Source: Falsiroseomonas oleicola (GTDB lineage: Bacteria > Pseudomonadota > Alphaproteobacteria > Acetobacterales > Acetobacteraceae). Taken from it: 64,000 nucleotides of DNA. The notes below the pieces were generated by a model. It saw only the letters and a list, made by a program, of their open reading frames with translations, had not been told where the DNA came from and searched no databases. The stretch is taken from assembly GCF_019029495.1 (NCBI RefSeq), contig NZ_JAERQM010000003.1, positions 367,098 through 431,097 of the forward strand, in the 5' to 3' direction. A program made the position numbers and the translations under genes. Numbering within the stretch: position 1 is the first letter of the stretch; each line of letters opens with the position of its first letter. Below, piece by piece: positions 6,808 to 16,522 of this stretch.

Positions 6808-9606
6808 TCACACGATCCGCACGGCCCCGTCATTCGGCATGTCCGGCGCGCCGAGCGCCACCAGCAGGGCGCTGCGCAGCGCCGCCAGCTTGCGTTCGTT
6901 CTCCACCTTCAGCCCGAACACGTCCTTCACATAGAAGACGTCCACCGCCCGCACGCCATAGGTGGTGATATGCGCGCTGGCGATCTGCAGCCCCTGGCCG
7001 CTGATCGCCGTCGTCACCGCATGCAGCAGCCCGGGCCGGTCGCGGCCATTCACCTCGATCACCGTGTGGGTGTTGGAGGCGTGGTTGTCGAGCACCACGC
7101 GCGGCGGAATGGTCACCGCCCGCAGCCGCGCCGGCTCGCGCCGCAGCTTGGCGATCTCCGCCTCCAGCCGCAGCCGCCCGGACAGCGCCTGTTCGATCAG
7201 TACGGAGAGCCGCGCCAGGCGATGCGGTGCGTCGAAGGCGCCGCCGGCGGCGTCCTGCACCCAGAAGGTATCCAGCGCCATGCCATTGGTCATGGTGTGG
7301 ATGCGCGCATCGACGATGGAGGCACCGGCCACGGCCAGCGCACCCGCGATGCGGCTGAACAGGCCGGGATGGTCGGAGCAGTAGACGGTGACCTCGGTGA
7401 CCGACCGGGCCTCGATGACGCGGGACCGGACCGTCAGCGGCGCATTCTCCGCCTCCGCCTCCCGGATCATCTCCGCATGGCGGGCATGGGTCTCGGGGTC
7501 GAAGGACAGCCAGTAGCCGGGATAGCCGAGGCCGAGGAAGAAGTCCGTCTCCGCCTGGGTCTGGTGCGTCAGCAGGCTGGCGGCGGCGGCGCGCGCGCGC
7601 GCCACGCGGGTGTCGCGTTCCGGCACCGAGAGACCGCCGGCCAGAACTTCTGCCACGCGCCAGTACAGCTCGCGCAGCAGGGTCGCCTTCCAGCCGTTCC
7701 AGACCTTTGGGCCGACCGCGCGCATATCGGCGACGGTCAGCACCAGCAGCAGGCGCAGCCGTTCGGGGGATTGGACGGTCTCGGCGATGTCCAGAATGGT
7801 CTTGGGGTCGTCGATGTCGCGCTTGAAGGCGGTCTGGCTGATCAGCAGGTGGTTCAGCACGAGCCAGGAGACGGTCTCCGTCTCCTCCGGCGAAAGGCCG
7901 AGGCGGGGACAGATCTCCTGCGCCACCTGAGCGCCGAGTTCCGAATGGTCGCCACCGCGGCCCTTGGCGATGTCGTGCAGCAGCACGGCGACATACAGCG
8001 CGCGGCGCGACTGGATCTGGCCGATCAGCTCCGAGGCGACGGGCGCGATCTCGTTCAGCGCGGAGCCTTCGAGCTGGGACAGCACGCCGATCGCCTCGAT
8101 CGTGTGCTCCTCCACCGTGAAGACATGGTAGGTGTCGAACTGCATCAGCCCGACGATGCGGGCCCAATCCGGCATGAAGCGGGACAGGAAGCCCACCTCG
8201 TTCAGCACCCGCATGAAGCGCGCCGGGTCGCGGCCGGTCAGCAGGTCGAGAAACAGCGCATTGGCCGGCGGGTCGTCCCGCAGCTGCACCGCATGGCGGG
8301 CGTTGCGGATCAGGGCGCGGTGGGCGAGGGGGTGGATTTCCAGGTTGCGGTCCCGCGCCGCGCGCACCAGGCGCAGCATGATGGCGGGGTCCTCGGCGAT
8401 ATTGCGCTCCGGCGCGAACAGCACCTTGCCATCGGCCAGCGCCATCCCGGCCTGGGACAGGGCGGCGTCGCCTGCCGGCAGCACGGCGGGGGGGCCGAGC
8501 GCCGCGCGCTCGATCGCCGGTTCCAGCAGGCGGGTCAGGCGCACCACGTCCCGCGCCGTCAGGAACAGGTGCTTCATGAAGCGCTCGACGCCGTCCTGCA
8601 CACCATGTCGTGTGTATCCCATGCGGGCCCCGACGACGGGTTGCAGGTCGAAGGTCAGGCGTTCCTCGGCACGGCCGGTCACGTAGTGAAGGTGGAAACG
8701 GACGGTCCAGAGAAAGTTCCAGGCGCGGCGCACCGCGCGGGCCTCCTGCGGCGTCAGCAGCCCGCCGCCGGGGCTGTTCGCCCCCACCAGTTCCGGCATG
8801 CGCTGCACGCCGAAGGCATGGCGCGCCAGCCAGTAGAGCGTCTGCAGGTCGCGCAGCCCGCCGCGGCCTTCCTTCACATGCGGCTCGACCAGGAAGGGAC
8901 TTTCGCCATAGCGGGCGTGGCGGGCCTGGCGCTCCGCGCGTTTCGCGGCCAGGAAGGGGGCGAGGCCGCTGGCCTGGCGGGCGGCGGCGAAGGCGGCCTC
9001 GAAACGCTCGAAGGTCGGGCGTTCGCCGGCCAGGAAGCGGGCATCGATCAGCGCGGTCTGGATGGTGACGTCGCCGCGCGCATCCTCCAGGCATTCGGCG
9101 AGCGTCCGGGTGGCATGCCCCACCTTCAGCCCGAGATCCCAGAGCAGGTAGAGCAGGAATTCCACGGACCGCCGCCCCTGCGGGCCGAGCGGCTGGTCCG
9201 ACAGGAACAGCAGGTCGATGTCGGAATAGGGGGCCAGGACGCCGCGGCCATAGCCCCCGGTGGCGATCAGGGCGAAGGGCGGTTCGGGCGGCGCCTCCGT
9301 CGCGCTAGTACAGCTTGCCAGCGTATAGGCGTGGATAGCGGAAACCAGCCCATCGGTCAGCGCCGCCAGCCAACGGGCGGCGCCCAGGCCGGACAGGTCA
9401 TGCGCCTCGAAGGCCCGCTGCACCCGGCCCTGGATGCGGCCCAATTGTCGGCGGAGCAGGCCGAGGGCGATGTCGCGGGCGACGGGGCGACCGGCCTCGA
9501 CCAGCCCTGCGATGAGGTCCGGAAGGACCTCGGGCGGTTCGGCGGGTAGCGCGAGTGCGGCCGCCTGGGTGGGCGGTTGGCCGAGGCTGGCGATCATTCC
9601 TGTCAC
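6808..9606 (-). CDS. glnD: [Protein-PII] uridylyltransferase / uridylyl-removing enzyme
   Basis: This is the nitrogen sensor that adds UMP to PII proteins when glutamine is low and removes it when glutamine is high. The 932-residue protein has the nucleotidyltransferase motif GGYGRGVLAPYSDIDLLFL near residue 120, an HD hydrolase motif (LLHDIAKGRGGDHSELG) near 545 and two C-terminal ACT domains (SDHPGLFSRIAGALA and RDRPGLLHAVTTAI). Domain order and length are normal. The GTG at 9606 overlaps the mutS stop (GTGA), which implies translational coupling. An ATG three codons in, at 9597, preceded by ACAGGA, is an equally good start. Confidence 0.96.
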   Translation of the reverse strand: MTGMIASLGQPPTQAAALALPAEPPEVLPDLIAGLVEAGRPVARDIALGLLRRQLGRIQGRVQRAFEAHDLSGLGAARWLAALTDGLVSAIHAYTLASCTSATEAPPEPPFALIATGGYGRGVLAPYSDIDLLFLSDQPLGPQGRRSVEFLLYLLWDLGLKVGHATRTLAECLEDARGDVTIQTALIDARFLAGERPTFERFEAAFAAARQASGLAPFLAAKRAERQARHARYGESPFLVEPHVKEGRGGLRDLQTLYWLARHAFGVQRMPELVGANSPGGGLLTPQEARAVRRAWNFLWTVRFHLHYVTGRAEERLTFDLQPVVGARMGYTRHGVQDGVERFMKHLFLTARDVVRLTRLLEPAIERAALGPPAVLPAGDAALSQAGMALADGKVLFAPERNIAEDPAIMLRLVRAARDRNLEIHPLAHRALIRNARHAVQLRDDPPANALFLDLLTGRDPARFMRVLNEVGFLSRFMPDWARIVGLMQFDTYHVFTVEEHTIEAIGVLSQLEGSALNEIAPVASELIGQIQSRRALYVAVLLHDIAKGRGGDHSELGAQVAQEICPRLGLSPEETETVSWLVLNHLLISQTAFKRDIDDPKTILDIAETVQSPERLRLLLVLTVADMRAVGPKVWNGWKATLLRELYWRVAEVLAGGLSVPERDTRVARARAAAASLLTHQTQAETDFFLGLGYPGYWLSFDPETHARHAEMIREAEAENAPLTVRSRVIEARSVTEVTVYCSDHPGLFSRIAGALAVAGASIVDARIHTMTNGMALDTFWVQDAAGGAFDAPHRLARLSVLIEQALSGRLRLEAEIAKLRREPARLRAVTIPPRVVLDNHASNTHTVIEVNGRDRPGLLHAVTTAISGQGLQIASAHITTYGVRAVDVFYVKDVFGLKVENERKLAALRSALLVALGAPDMPNDGAVRIV

Positions 9607-12326
9607 ACTACCGTGTCACCTGTCTCAGCAACAGGGTTCTCTTGCTGCGCTGCGACAACTTCCGCCGACGTATCGTCTTTTCCAGCCGCGAGCGCCTTCA
9701 GCCGGTAGAGCGCATCCTGCGCCTCTCGCGGTGAGAGCGCATCCAGGTCGATCGCGGCAAGCTCCGCGTGCAGCGGGCTGGGCGGCACGGCCTTGGCCGG
9801 GAGGGGTTGGGCGAACAGCGGCAGCTCCTCGGCCAGGGTATCGGCGCCGCCAGCCCGGGCGCGGGCCTCCAGCGCCGCCAGCACCTCCGCCGCGCGTTTC
9901 AGGACGGGGCGCGGCACGCCGGCCAGCCGCGCCACATGCACGCCCCAGCTTCGCTCGCTGGCGCCGGGGCCGACCAGGTGCTGGAACACCACCTCCCCCC
10001 GCCATTCCCGCACCTGCATCCGGGCGAGCTGCAATTCCGGCAGGCGGCCCGCGAGCGCCGTCAGTTCATGAAAATGGCTGGCAAAAATGGCGCGGCAGCG
10101 GATGCGGTCGTGCAGCGCCTCCAGCACCGACCAGGCGATGGCCAGCCCGTCCCAGGTGGCGGTGCCGCGGCCGACCTCGTCCAGCACCACCAGGGACCGG
10201 GCGGTGGCCTGGTTCAGGATGGCGGCCGTCTCCGCCATCTCCACCATGAAGGTCGATCGCCCGCCGGCGATGTCGTCGCCCCCGCCGACGCGGGAGAACA
10301 GCCGGTCCACCAGCCCCATTCTTGCGGCAGTTGCCGGCACGAAAAGCCCGGACTGCGCCAGCACCACCATCAGCGCATTCTGCCGCAGCCAGGTGGATTT
10401 GCCGGCCATGTTGGGGCCGGTCAGCAGGCACAGGCGGCGGCCGGGCGACAGGTCGCAGTCATTGGGGACGAAGGCCGGCCCCCGGGCACGCTTCTGCACC
10501 GCCTCCACCACCGGGTGCCGCCCGGCGGTGATGCAGAATTCGGCGCGCTCCGTCAGTTCGGGCCGGCACCAGCCGCCCTCGGCGGCCAGCGTCGCGGCGG
10601 CGGCGTGCAGATCCAGCTCCGCCAGGGCGCGCGCCGCTTCCGCCACCTGGCTGCCGTGCCGCAGGGCGAGGGTCTTCAGATGGGTGATGCAGGCGCGTTC
10701 GCGGGTGGTGGCGCGCTCCCCGGCCTCCGCCACCTTGCGGTCCAGCTCGGCCAGCGCGGTGCAGGTGAAGCGCATGGCATTGGCCATGGTCTGGCGATGG
10801 ATCGGCGCCATGGCGCCGCTGGCGGGCGGGGCCTGCACCAGCTTCTGGCCGGCCACCGCCGGCACCTCCGCCAGGAAGCCGAACTGCTGGTGGTGGCGGA
10901 TTTTCAGGCTGGCGACGCCCCAGGCCTGGGCGAGCTCCATCTGCAGGGCCGCCACCGCCTCCCGCGCCCCATCGCGCAGCCGGCGCAGGGCATCGAGCTC
11001 GCCGTCATAGCCGGCGGCGATCACCCCCCCATCCTCCAGCCGGGCCGGCATTTTTTCCAGGTTCAGCGCGCGGCCGAACTCTTCCGTCAGACCCGGATCG
11101 AGGCGCAGCGCCGCCTGTGCGGCCTCGATCAGCGGCGGGCCCGGCAGGGCGGCCTCGGCCAGTGCCGCCCGCACCGCCTCCGCCCGCGCAAATCCATGGG
11201 CGAGCGCGCCAAGGTCGCGCGGGAAGAAGCGATCCAGCGCCAGCCGGCCGAGGGCGCGGGCCATGTCGGGGGCGCCCTTCAGCGCCGCGCGCAGGGCGGC
11301 GCGCACCGCCTCCGCCTCCAGCAGGAAGGACACCGCGTCATGCCGCGCGCCGACCGCTTCCGCCTCCGCCAGTGGCGCCGAGAGACGTGCGGCCAGCTCG
11401 CGCGCGCCGGCGGCGGTCAGGGTGCGATCGACGGCCACGAACAATGTGGCCTCGGTGCCGCCGCGCTGATCCCGCAGAATCTCCAGGCTGCGCCGCGTCG
11501 CCGCATCCAGCGCCAGCGTGCCGGCCGCGCCGGCCTGCGGGCGCGGCGGGTCCAGGCGCGGCAGGGCGCCGGCCTGGGTTTCCCGCACATAGGACAAGGC
11601 GAGGGCGGCGGCGGCGAGCTCGGCCTCGGTGAAGCGACCAAAACCGTCCAGCGTGGCGACACCGAAAGCCTCCCGCAGCAAGCGCCCCGGGTCGCGCGGC
11701 GGGGCGCGTTCGGCGATGCGGCCGGGCAGGCGCTGGGCGAGGTCGGGCAGTTCGGCCAGTTCGCGCGGCGCGCAGGCCTCCACCGGTTCGATCCGCGCCA
11801 GCAGCGCGCCGAGTTCGTCGCGGGGCAGCGCCATGGTCTCGAAACCGCCGGTCGAGACATCGATCCAGGCGGCGGCGAAGCCCGACCCCACCTCGGCCAG
11901 GGCCAGCAGCCAGGCGGGGCGGGCGGCGTCGAGCAGCCCGTCCTCCGTCACCGTGGCCGGGGTGACCACGCGCACCACCTCCCGCCGCAGGGTCGTGGCC
12001 TTGCGCTTCTTCGCCTGTTCCGGCGTTTCCATCTGGTCGCAGATGGCGACCCGGTGGCCCTGGCGGATCAGCCGGGCGAGGTAGGATTCCCAGGCATGCA
12101 CCGGCACGCCGCACATCGGTACCGGCTCGCCACGATGCTCGCCGCGGAAGGACAGGGCGATGTCGAGCGCATCGGCGGCGATGCGGGCATCGCCGAAGAA
12201 CATCTCGAAGAAATCGCCCATGCGGAAGAAGACCAGCGCATCGGGATGCGCATTCTTCGCCACGAACCATTGGGCGAGGGCGGGGGTGGCGCCTTCGGCC
12301 AGCGGGATGTCGTCGGGGCTCGTCAC
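9603..12326 (-). CDS. mutS: DNA mismatch repair protein MutS
   Basis: This protein recognises mispaired and small-loop DNA and recruits MutL. The 907-residue sequence has the N-terminal mismatch-binding motif FFRMGDFFEMFFGDA (residues about 33-47, with the mismatch-contacting Phe-x-Glu), Walker A GPNMAGKST near 637 and Walker B LVVLDEVGRGT near 715, then the C-terminal dimerisation helices. It overlaps glnD by four bases downstream. Upstream it is separated by about 155 bases from the divergent maeB, so the mutS-glnD promoter should lie there. Confidence 0.97.
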   Translation of the reverse strand: MTSPDDIPLAEGATPALAQWFVAKNAHPDALVFFRMGDFFEMFFGDARIAADALDIALSFRGEHRGEPVPMCGVPVHAWESYLARLIRQGHRVAICDQMETPEQAKKRKATTLRREVVRVVTPATVTEDGLLDAARPAWLLALAEVGSGFAAAWIDVSTGGFETMALPRDELGALLARIEPVEACAPRELAELPDLAQRLPGRIAERAPPRDPGRLLREAFGVATLDGFGRFTEAELAAAALALSYVRETQAGALPRLDPPRPQAGAAGTLALDAATRRSLEILRDQRGGTEATLFVAVDRTLTAAGARELAARLSAPLAEAEAVGARHDAVSFLLEAEAVRAALRAALKGAPDMARALGRLALDRFFPRDLGALAHGFARAEAVRAALAEAALPGPPLIEAAQAALRLDPGLTEEFGRALNLEKMPARLEDGGVIAAGYDGELDALRRLRDGAREAVAALQMELAQAWGVASLKIRHHQQFGFLAEVPAVAGQKLVQAPPASGAMAPIHRQTMANAMRFTCTALAELDRKVAEAGERATTRERACITHLKTLALRHGSQVAEAARALAELDLHAAAATLAAEGGWCRPELTERAEFCITAGRHPVVEAVQKRARGPAFVPNDCDLSPGRRLCLLTGPNMAGKSTWLRQNALMVVLAQSGLFVPATAARMGLVDRLFSRVGGGDDIAGGRSTFMVEMAETAAILNQATARSLVVLDEVGRGTATWDGLAIAWSVLEALHDRIRCRAIFASHFHELTALAGRLPELQLARMQVREWRGEVVFQHLVGPGASERSWGVHVARLAGVPRPVLKRAAEVLAALEARARAGGADTLAEELPLFAQPLPAKAVPPSPLHAELAAIDLDALSPREAQDALYRLKALAAGKDDTSAEVVAAQQENPVAETGDTVV

Positions 12327-12481
12327 CCTGCATCCCTAGACCGCCATGCCCGCGCTGCGAAGAGTGTTGTGTGCTTACGCCGCCAAAGCCCCAGAACGCA
12401 GCTGCGAAGCGGCTGTCTTCCCAGGCCAGCCCTGGGCTGCAATGAAGGGGGGAGAGACGTGAGTTGGGGAAGACACGCACC

Positions 12482-14791
12482 ATGGATGACGCGCGCAAGG
12501 AACCGGGCGAGGCGCTGGCGGATACCCGCACCGCCCGCATCACCGACCAGGAAGCGCTGGCAATGCATGCCGAGGGCCGGCCGGGCAAGCTGGAGATCCG
12601 GCTGACCAAGCCGCTGACCACGGCGCGCGACCTGTCGCTGGCCTATAGCCCGGGCGTGGCGGCGCCCTGCCTGCACATCCACAAGGACCCCTCGCTGGCC
12701 TATGACTATACCAGCAAGGGCAATTTCGTCGCCGTCATCAGCAATGGCACGGCGGTGCTCGGCCTCGGCAATCTCGGCGCCCTGGCCAGCAAGCCGGTGA
12801 TGGAGGGCAAGGTCGCGCTGTTCAAGCGCTTCGCCGATGTCGACGGCATCGACCTCTGCCTGGACACGGAGGATGTCGACGCCTTCGTCAATTGCGTCCG
12901 CTACCTCGGCCCGTCCTTCGGCGGCATCAACCTGGAGGACATCAAGGCCCCGGAATGCTTCGTCATCGAGCAGCGGCTGCGCGAGCTGATGGACATCCCG
13001 GTGTTCCACGATGACCAGCACGGCACGGCGATCGTCGCCGCCGCCGGCCTCATCAACGCCTGCCACCTGACCGGCCGCGACCTGAAAAGCGTGAAGCTGG
13101 TGATCAACGGCGCCGGCGCGGCGGCGGTGGCCTGCGCCGAGCTGGTGAAGGCCATGGGCATCCACCCGCAGCATGTGATCCTGGCCGACACCAAGGGCGT
13201 GATCTATCGCGGCCGCACCGAAGGCATGAACCAGTGGAAGTCGGCGCATGCCGCCGACACGGCCTGCCGCACCCTGTCGCAGGCCATGGAAGGCGCCGAC
13301 TGCTTCATGGGCCTGTCCGTGAAGGGTGCCGTGACGCCGGAGATGGTGCGCAGCATGGCCGCGCATCCGATCATCTTCGCCATGGCGAATCCGGACCCCG
13401 AGATCACGCCGGATGAGGCCCGCGCGGTGCGGCCGGACTGCATCATCGCCACGGGCCGCAGCGACTATCCGAACCAGGTGAACAACGTCCTCGGCTTCCC
13501 TTTCATCTTCCGGGGCGCGCTGGATGTCCGGGCTTCCACGATCAACGACGCCATGAAGGTCGCCGCCGCCAATGCACTCGCCCTGCTGGCGCGTGAGCAT
13601 GTGCCGGAGGAAGTGGCGGGTGCCGGCGCCGGCAAGTCGCTGCGCTTCGGACCCGAATACATCATCCCCAATGCCTTCGACCCGCGCCTGATCAGCCGCA
13701 TCCCGCCCGCCGTCGCCAAGGCGGCGATGGACAGCGGCGTGGCGCGCAAACCGATCCTCGACCTGCACCGCTATGCCCGCGACCTGGCGGGGCGGATGGA
13801 TTCCACCGCCCATGCGATGGAGGCGATCGCCGAGCGGGTGCAGGCCAATCCGCGCCGCGTCGTCTTCGCCGAGGGCGAGGAGGAACGGGTGATCCGCGCC
13901 GCCATCGCCTTCCGCAATGCCGGCTACGGCACCCCGGTGCTGGTGGGGCGGGAGGACCGGGTGAATGCGGTGGTGGCCGGCCTGGGCATACCGATGCCGG
14001 AGGGGATCGAGATCCACAATGCGCGGCTGTCGCATCGCAACGGCGCCTATGCCGAATGGCTCTATGCGCGGCGGCAGCGGCAAGGCTTCCTGCTGCGCGA
14101 CTGCCAGCGCCTGGTCAATCTCGATCGCAACGTCTTCGCCGCCTGCATGGTGGCGGCCGGCGATGCGGATGCGATGGTCACGGGCGCGACCCGCAGCTAC
14201 GCCGCTGCGCTGGAAGGCGTGCTGACCGCGATCGATCCGGCGCCGGGCACGGTGCTGTTCGGGCTTACCCTGATGCTGGCGCGGCGTTCTGGCACGGTGC
14301 TGGTGGCGGATACCGCCATCCATGAACGCCCGGATGCCGCGACTCTGGCCGAGATCGCCACCCAGGCCGCCGCCGCCGCGCGGCGCCTGGGGCATGAGCC
14401 GCGCGTCGCCTTCCTCGCCTTCTCCACCTTCGGCGATCCCAAGGGCAGCATCCCCGGCAGCGTGCGCGATGCGGTGAAGCTGCTGGACCAGCGCCAGGTG
14501 GATTTCGAATATGACGGCGAAATGGCCGCCGACGTGGCGCTGGACCCGGGGCTGCGCGCCGCGCTGTATCCCTTCTGCCGCCTGACCGGTCCTGCCAATG
14601 TGCTGGTGATGCCGGGGCTTCACGCCGCGCATATCCTGACCAAGGCGGCGCCCAGGCTGACCAGCGCGCAGACCATCGGCCCGCTGCTGATGGGCCTGTC
14701 GGCACCGGTGCAGATCGTGGGGATGGAGGCCGGGGTGAACCAGATCCTCGACCTCGCCTGCCTCGCGGCGCATGCCGCCCTGCCGAAGTAG
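12482..14791 (+). CDS. maeB: NADP-dependent malic enzyme with C-terminal phosphotransacetylase-like domain
   Basis: This enzyme oxidatively decarboxylates malate to pyruvate with NADPH formation. The 769-residue protein carries the malic enzyme domain at about residues 15-430 (SLAYSPGVAAPC, FHDDQHGTAIV, nucleotide fold LVINGAGAAAVACAEL) and a Pta-like domain at about 445-769 (MVTGATRSYAAAL, VGMEAGVNQILDL). This is the usual architecture of MaeB hybrids, in which the Pta domain is regulatory and not catalytic. ATG 12482 is preferred; a TTG at 12464 is in frame upstream. It ends two bases before the DUF488 gene, which is probably cotranscribed. Confidence 0.95.
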   Translation: MDDARKEPGEALADTRTARITDQEALAMHAEGRPGKLEIRLTKPLTTARDLSLAYSPGVAAPCLHIHKDPSLAYDYTSKGNFVAVISNGTAVLGLGNLGALASKPVMEGKVALFKRFADVDGIDLCLDTEDVDAFVNCVRYLGPSFGGINLEDIKAPECFVIEQRLRELMDIPVFHDDQHGTAIVAAAGLINACHLTGRDLKSVKLVINGAGAAAVACAELVKAMGIHPQHVILADTKGVIYRGRTEGMNQWKSAHAADTACRTLSQAMEGADCFMGLSVKGAVTPEMVRSMAAHPIIFAMANPDPEITPDEARAVRPDCIIATGRSDYPNQVNNVLGFPFIFRGALDVRASTINDAMKVAAANALALLAREHVPEEVAGAGAGKSLRFGPEYIIPNAFDPRLISRIPPAVAKAAMDSGVARKPILDLHRYARDLAGRMDSTAHAMEAIAERVQANPRRVVFAEGEEERVIRAAIAFRNAGYGTPVLVGREDRVNAVVAGLGIPMPEGIEIHNARLSHRNGAYAEWLYARRQRQGFLLRDCQRLVNLDRNVFAACMVAAGDADAMVTGATRSYAAALEGVLTAIDPAPGTVLFGLTLMLARRSGTVLVADTAIHERPDAATLAEIATQAAAAARRLGHEPRVAFLAFSTFGDPKGSIPGSVRDAVKLLDQRQVDFEYDGEMAADVALDPGLRAALYPFCRLTGPANVLVMPGLHAAHILTKAAPRLTSAQTIGPLLMGLSAPVQIVGMEAGVNQILDLACLAAHAALPK

Positions 14792-14793
14792 AC

Positions 14794-15225
14794 ATGACGG
14801 GGCCGGTCTTCACCATCGGCTATGAGGAGGCGACACCGGCGCGGCTGATCGCGGCGCTGCGGGCGGCGGGCGTCACCACGCTGGTCGATGTCCGGGCGCT
14901 GGCCAACAGTCGCAAGCCCGGCTTCGCCAAGCGGGCGCTGGGCGCGGCGCTGGCGGAGGCGGGCATCGCCTATCAGCACGTGCCGGCGCTCGGCACGCCG
15001 GCGGAAGGGCGTGCGGCGGCGCGCGCCGGTCGGCCGGCGGAGATGCGGCGCATCTTCGGCGCCAGGCTCGCCGGGCTGGAAGGCCAGGCGGCGCTGGCCG
15101 CGCTCAGCGCCCAGGCAAGGGCGGAACCCGTCTGCCTGCTGTGCCTGGAGGCCGACCCGGCGCAATGCCACCGGACCCTGGTGGCGGAGGCGGTGGGGCT
15201 GCCGATCCGGCACCTGGCCCCGTGA
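14794..15225 (+). CDS. DUF488 family protein
   Basis: The 143-residue protein begins with the family hallmark FTIGYEEATPARLIAAL and LVDVRALANSRKPGF, and ends with the cysteine/histidine motif VCLLCLEADPAQCHRTLVAE. Both are typical of DUF488, a small alpha/beta family of unknown biochemical function. No signal peptide is seen. It starts two bases after the maeB stop, so translation is likely coupled to it. The CxxC-x7-CHR residues could bind a metal or act as nucleophiles, but this is untested. Confidence 0.85.
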   Translation: MTGPVFTIGYEEATPARLIAALRAAGVTTLVDVRALANSRKPGFAKRALGAALAEAGIAYQHVPALGTPAEGRAAARAGRPAEMRRIFGARLAGLEGQAALAALSAQARAEPVCLLCLEADPAQCHRTLVAEAVGLPIRHLAP

Positions 15226-15240
15226 TGCGGCGCTTCTGAT

Positions 15241-15384
15241 TCAGCGCGGCTGGCTGCGCCCACCAAGATAGCGGCGCTCCGGCCGATAGCTCAGCCAGCG
15301 GCGCAGCTTGCGCAGGAAGTCGCGTACCGGGGTGCGGGCGCGGAAGGCCCAGGTGGCAAAGGGTGTGGCGAGGGCGGCGGTCAT
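15241..15384 (-). CDS. Small basic protein, possibly DUF1127-like
   Basis: A 47-residue frame starting at ATG 15384 encodes a strongly basic peptide with the central segment FRARTPVRDFLRKLRRWLSYRPERRYLGG. The Arg/Trp-rich amphipathic pattern resembles short DUF1127 proteins of alphaproteobacteria, but the usual aLdDrlLrDIG tail is missing. It converges on the DUF488 gene. The ribosome binding site is weak (GGGAG at -14). It could be a spurious frame. Confidence 0.4.
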   Translation of the reverse strand: MTAALATPFATWAFRARTPVRDFLRKLRRWLSYRPERRYLGGRSQPR

Positions 15385-15680
15385 GGCGGAGGGCTCCCGG
15401 TCTCGGGTGCGCCGTCCTGGCGTTGCGGCCATTCGTGCCGCGCTGGTCGGCGGCAGCGGCTGCCGTTCGGACGATCATGGCATGATGACGCTTAAGGCAT
15501 GATGAGCGCGCGTGCGAAGGCACTGATGATCTGAATCATGCGACCCAAAAGTCCGAGCTGATGCGGGAACGAAGGTGAACGCGTCATGCTCTAACGGGCG
15601 GTTGAAGCCGCCGGGCTTGGCCGTCGCGGCGAGACCGCTATGGTGATCGGCGAAGACCTTGTACCGAAGGTGGCCCAAGC
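15385..15680. other. Gene-free stretch with repeated ATGAT/ATCAT motifs
   Basis: About 300 bases without a convincing gene. GC content is visibly lower than in the neighbours. A 10-base direct repeat ggcatgatga occurs at 15479-15488 and 15496-15505. Inverted pairs occur at 15474-15486 (atcat/atgat) and 15526-15539 (atgat-ctga-atcat). The segment precedes the FkbM methyltransferase and could hold its operator, or be a degraded intergenic repeat. Confidence 0.5.
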
Positions 15681-16514
15681 TTGTTCAGACGCATCTTCCC
15701 CCCCCGCAAGGTGCCGGTCCGGGCCGTGCCGGCGCAGCGCGACACTTATTGCTTCCTCGGCAATCGGGCGGTGGCGCTGACCCATTCGGGGCTGAAGATC
15801 TTCCTCGATGTGCGCGATATCGGCATGACGCCGCATATCGCCCTGTCCGGCGAGTGGGAACGCCATGTGGAGCGACTGCTGCGCCGCCTGTTGACGCCGG
15901 GCGCGCAGGTGGTCGAGGTCGGTGCCAGCATGGGCTATCACACCCTGGCGATGGCCCAGGCCGTTGGCCCTGGTGGCCATGTGCATTCCTTCGAGGCCAA
16001 TCCGCGAGTGCTGGCCCTGCTGCGCGACAGCGTCGCGGTGAATGGCTTCAATGGCCGGGTCACGGTGCATGAGGCCGCCGCGGTGGCGGAGCCGGGCCCC
16101 ATCGCCTTCGCCGTGCATCCTTCCCATATCGGCAGCGGCCATGTGGCGCTGGCGGAGAATGTGGCCGGCTATCCGGAACGCTTCGAGGCGCGGGGCGTGC
16201 GCATCGACGACGTGCTGCATGAGATGCCGGAGGCGCATCTGATGCGCCTGGATTGCGAGGGCAGCGAACCGCAGGCGCTGCGCGGGGCGGAGGCGCTGAT
16301 CCGCCGCTCCCCCGACCTGATCCTGGTGACCGAATGGGACACCCATATGATGGGTGCGCGGGAGGATGTGGGGGCCTTCGAGGCCTGGCTGCACGGCCTC
16401 GGCCTGACCCATGTGCAGGAGATCACCGGGCGGGGCCTTCGCCCGGTGGCGGCGGGCGGCCTGGTCGGGCTGACTCATGCCGACCTGCTCTTCTCCCGCC
16501 GCCCGGTCGGGTAA
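15681..16514 (+). CDS. FkbM family SAM-dependent methyltransferase
   Basis: The 277-residue protein contains the SAM-binding motif VVEVGASMGYHTLAMA near residue 75, the acidic loop HSFEANPRVLALL, and the FkbM C-terminal signature MRLDCEGSEPQALRGAE near 190. Such enzymes O-methylate sugars or other small molecules, often in polysaccharide or glycolipid synthesis. The start is a TTG (15681, MFRRIFPPRKVPV) because no ATG is available before the conserved core. It stands alone, between a gene-free stretch and a convergent Bug protein. The acceptor substrate is unknown. Confidence 0.85.
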   Translation: MFRRIFPPRKVPVRAVPAQRDTYCFLGNRAVALTHSGLKIFLDVRDIGMTPHIALSGEWERHVERLLRRLLTPGAQVVEVGASMGYHTLAMAQAVGPGGHVHSFEANPRVLALLRDSVAVNGFNGRVTVHEAAAVAEPGPIAFAVHPSHIGSGHVALAENVAGYPERFEARGVRIDDVLHEMPEAHLMRLDCEGSEPQALRGAEALIRRSPDLILVTEWDTHMMGAREDVGAFEAWLHGLGLTHVQEITGRGLRPVAAGGLVGLTHADLLFSRRPVG

Positions 16515-16522
16515 TGGTGATC

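Noticed and set aside
6970-14773. Long frames antisense to glnD, mutS and maeB (up to 945 codons)
   Set aside because: High GC produces long antisense frames. Their translations are His/Arg/Gly-rich without domains, while the opposite strands encode clear conserved proteins.
15475-15678. 67-residue minus-strand frame in the gene-free stretch before fkbM
   Set aside because: No ribosome binding site, no recognisable motif and rare residues; I treat the region as non-coding.
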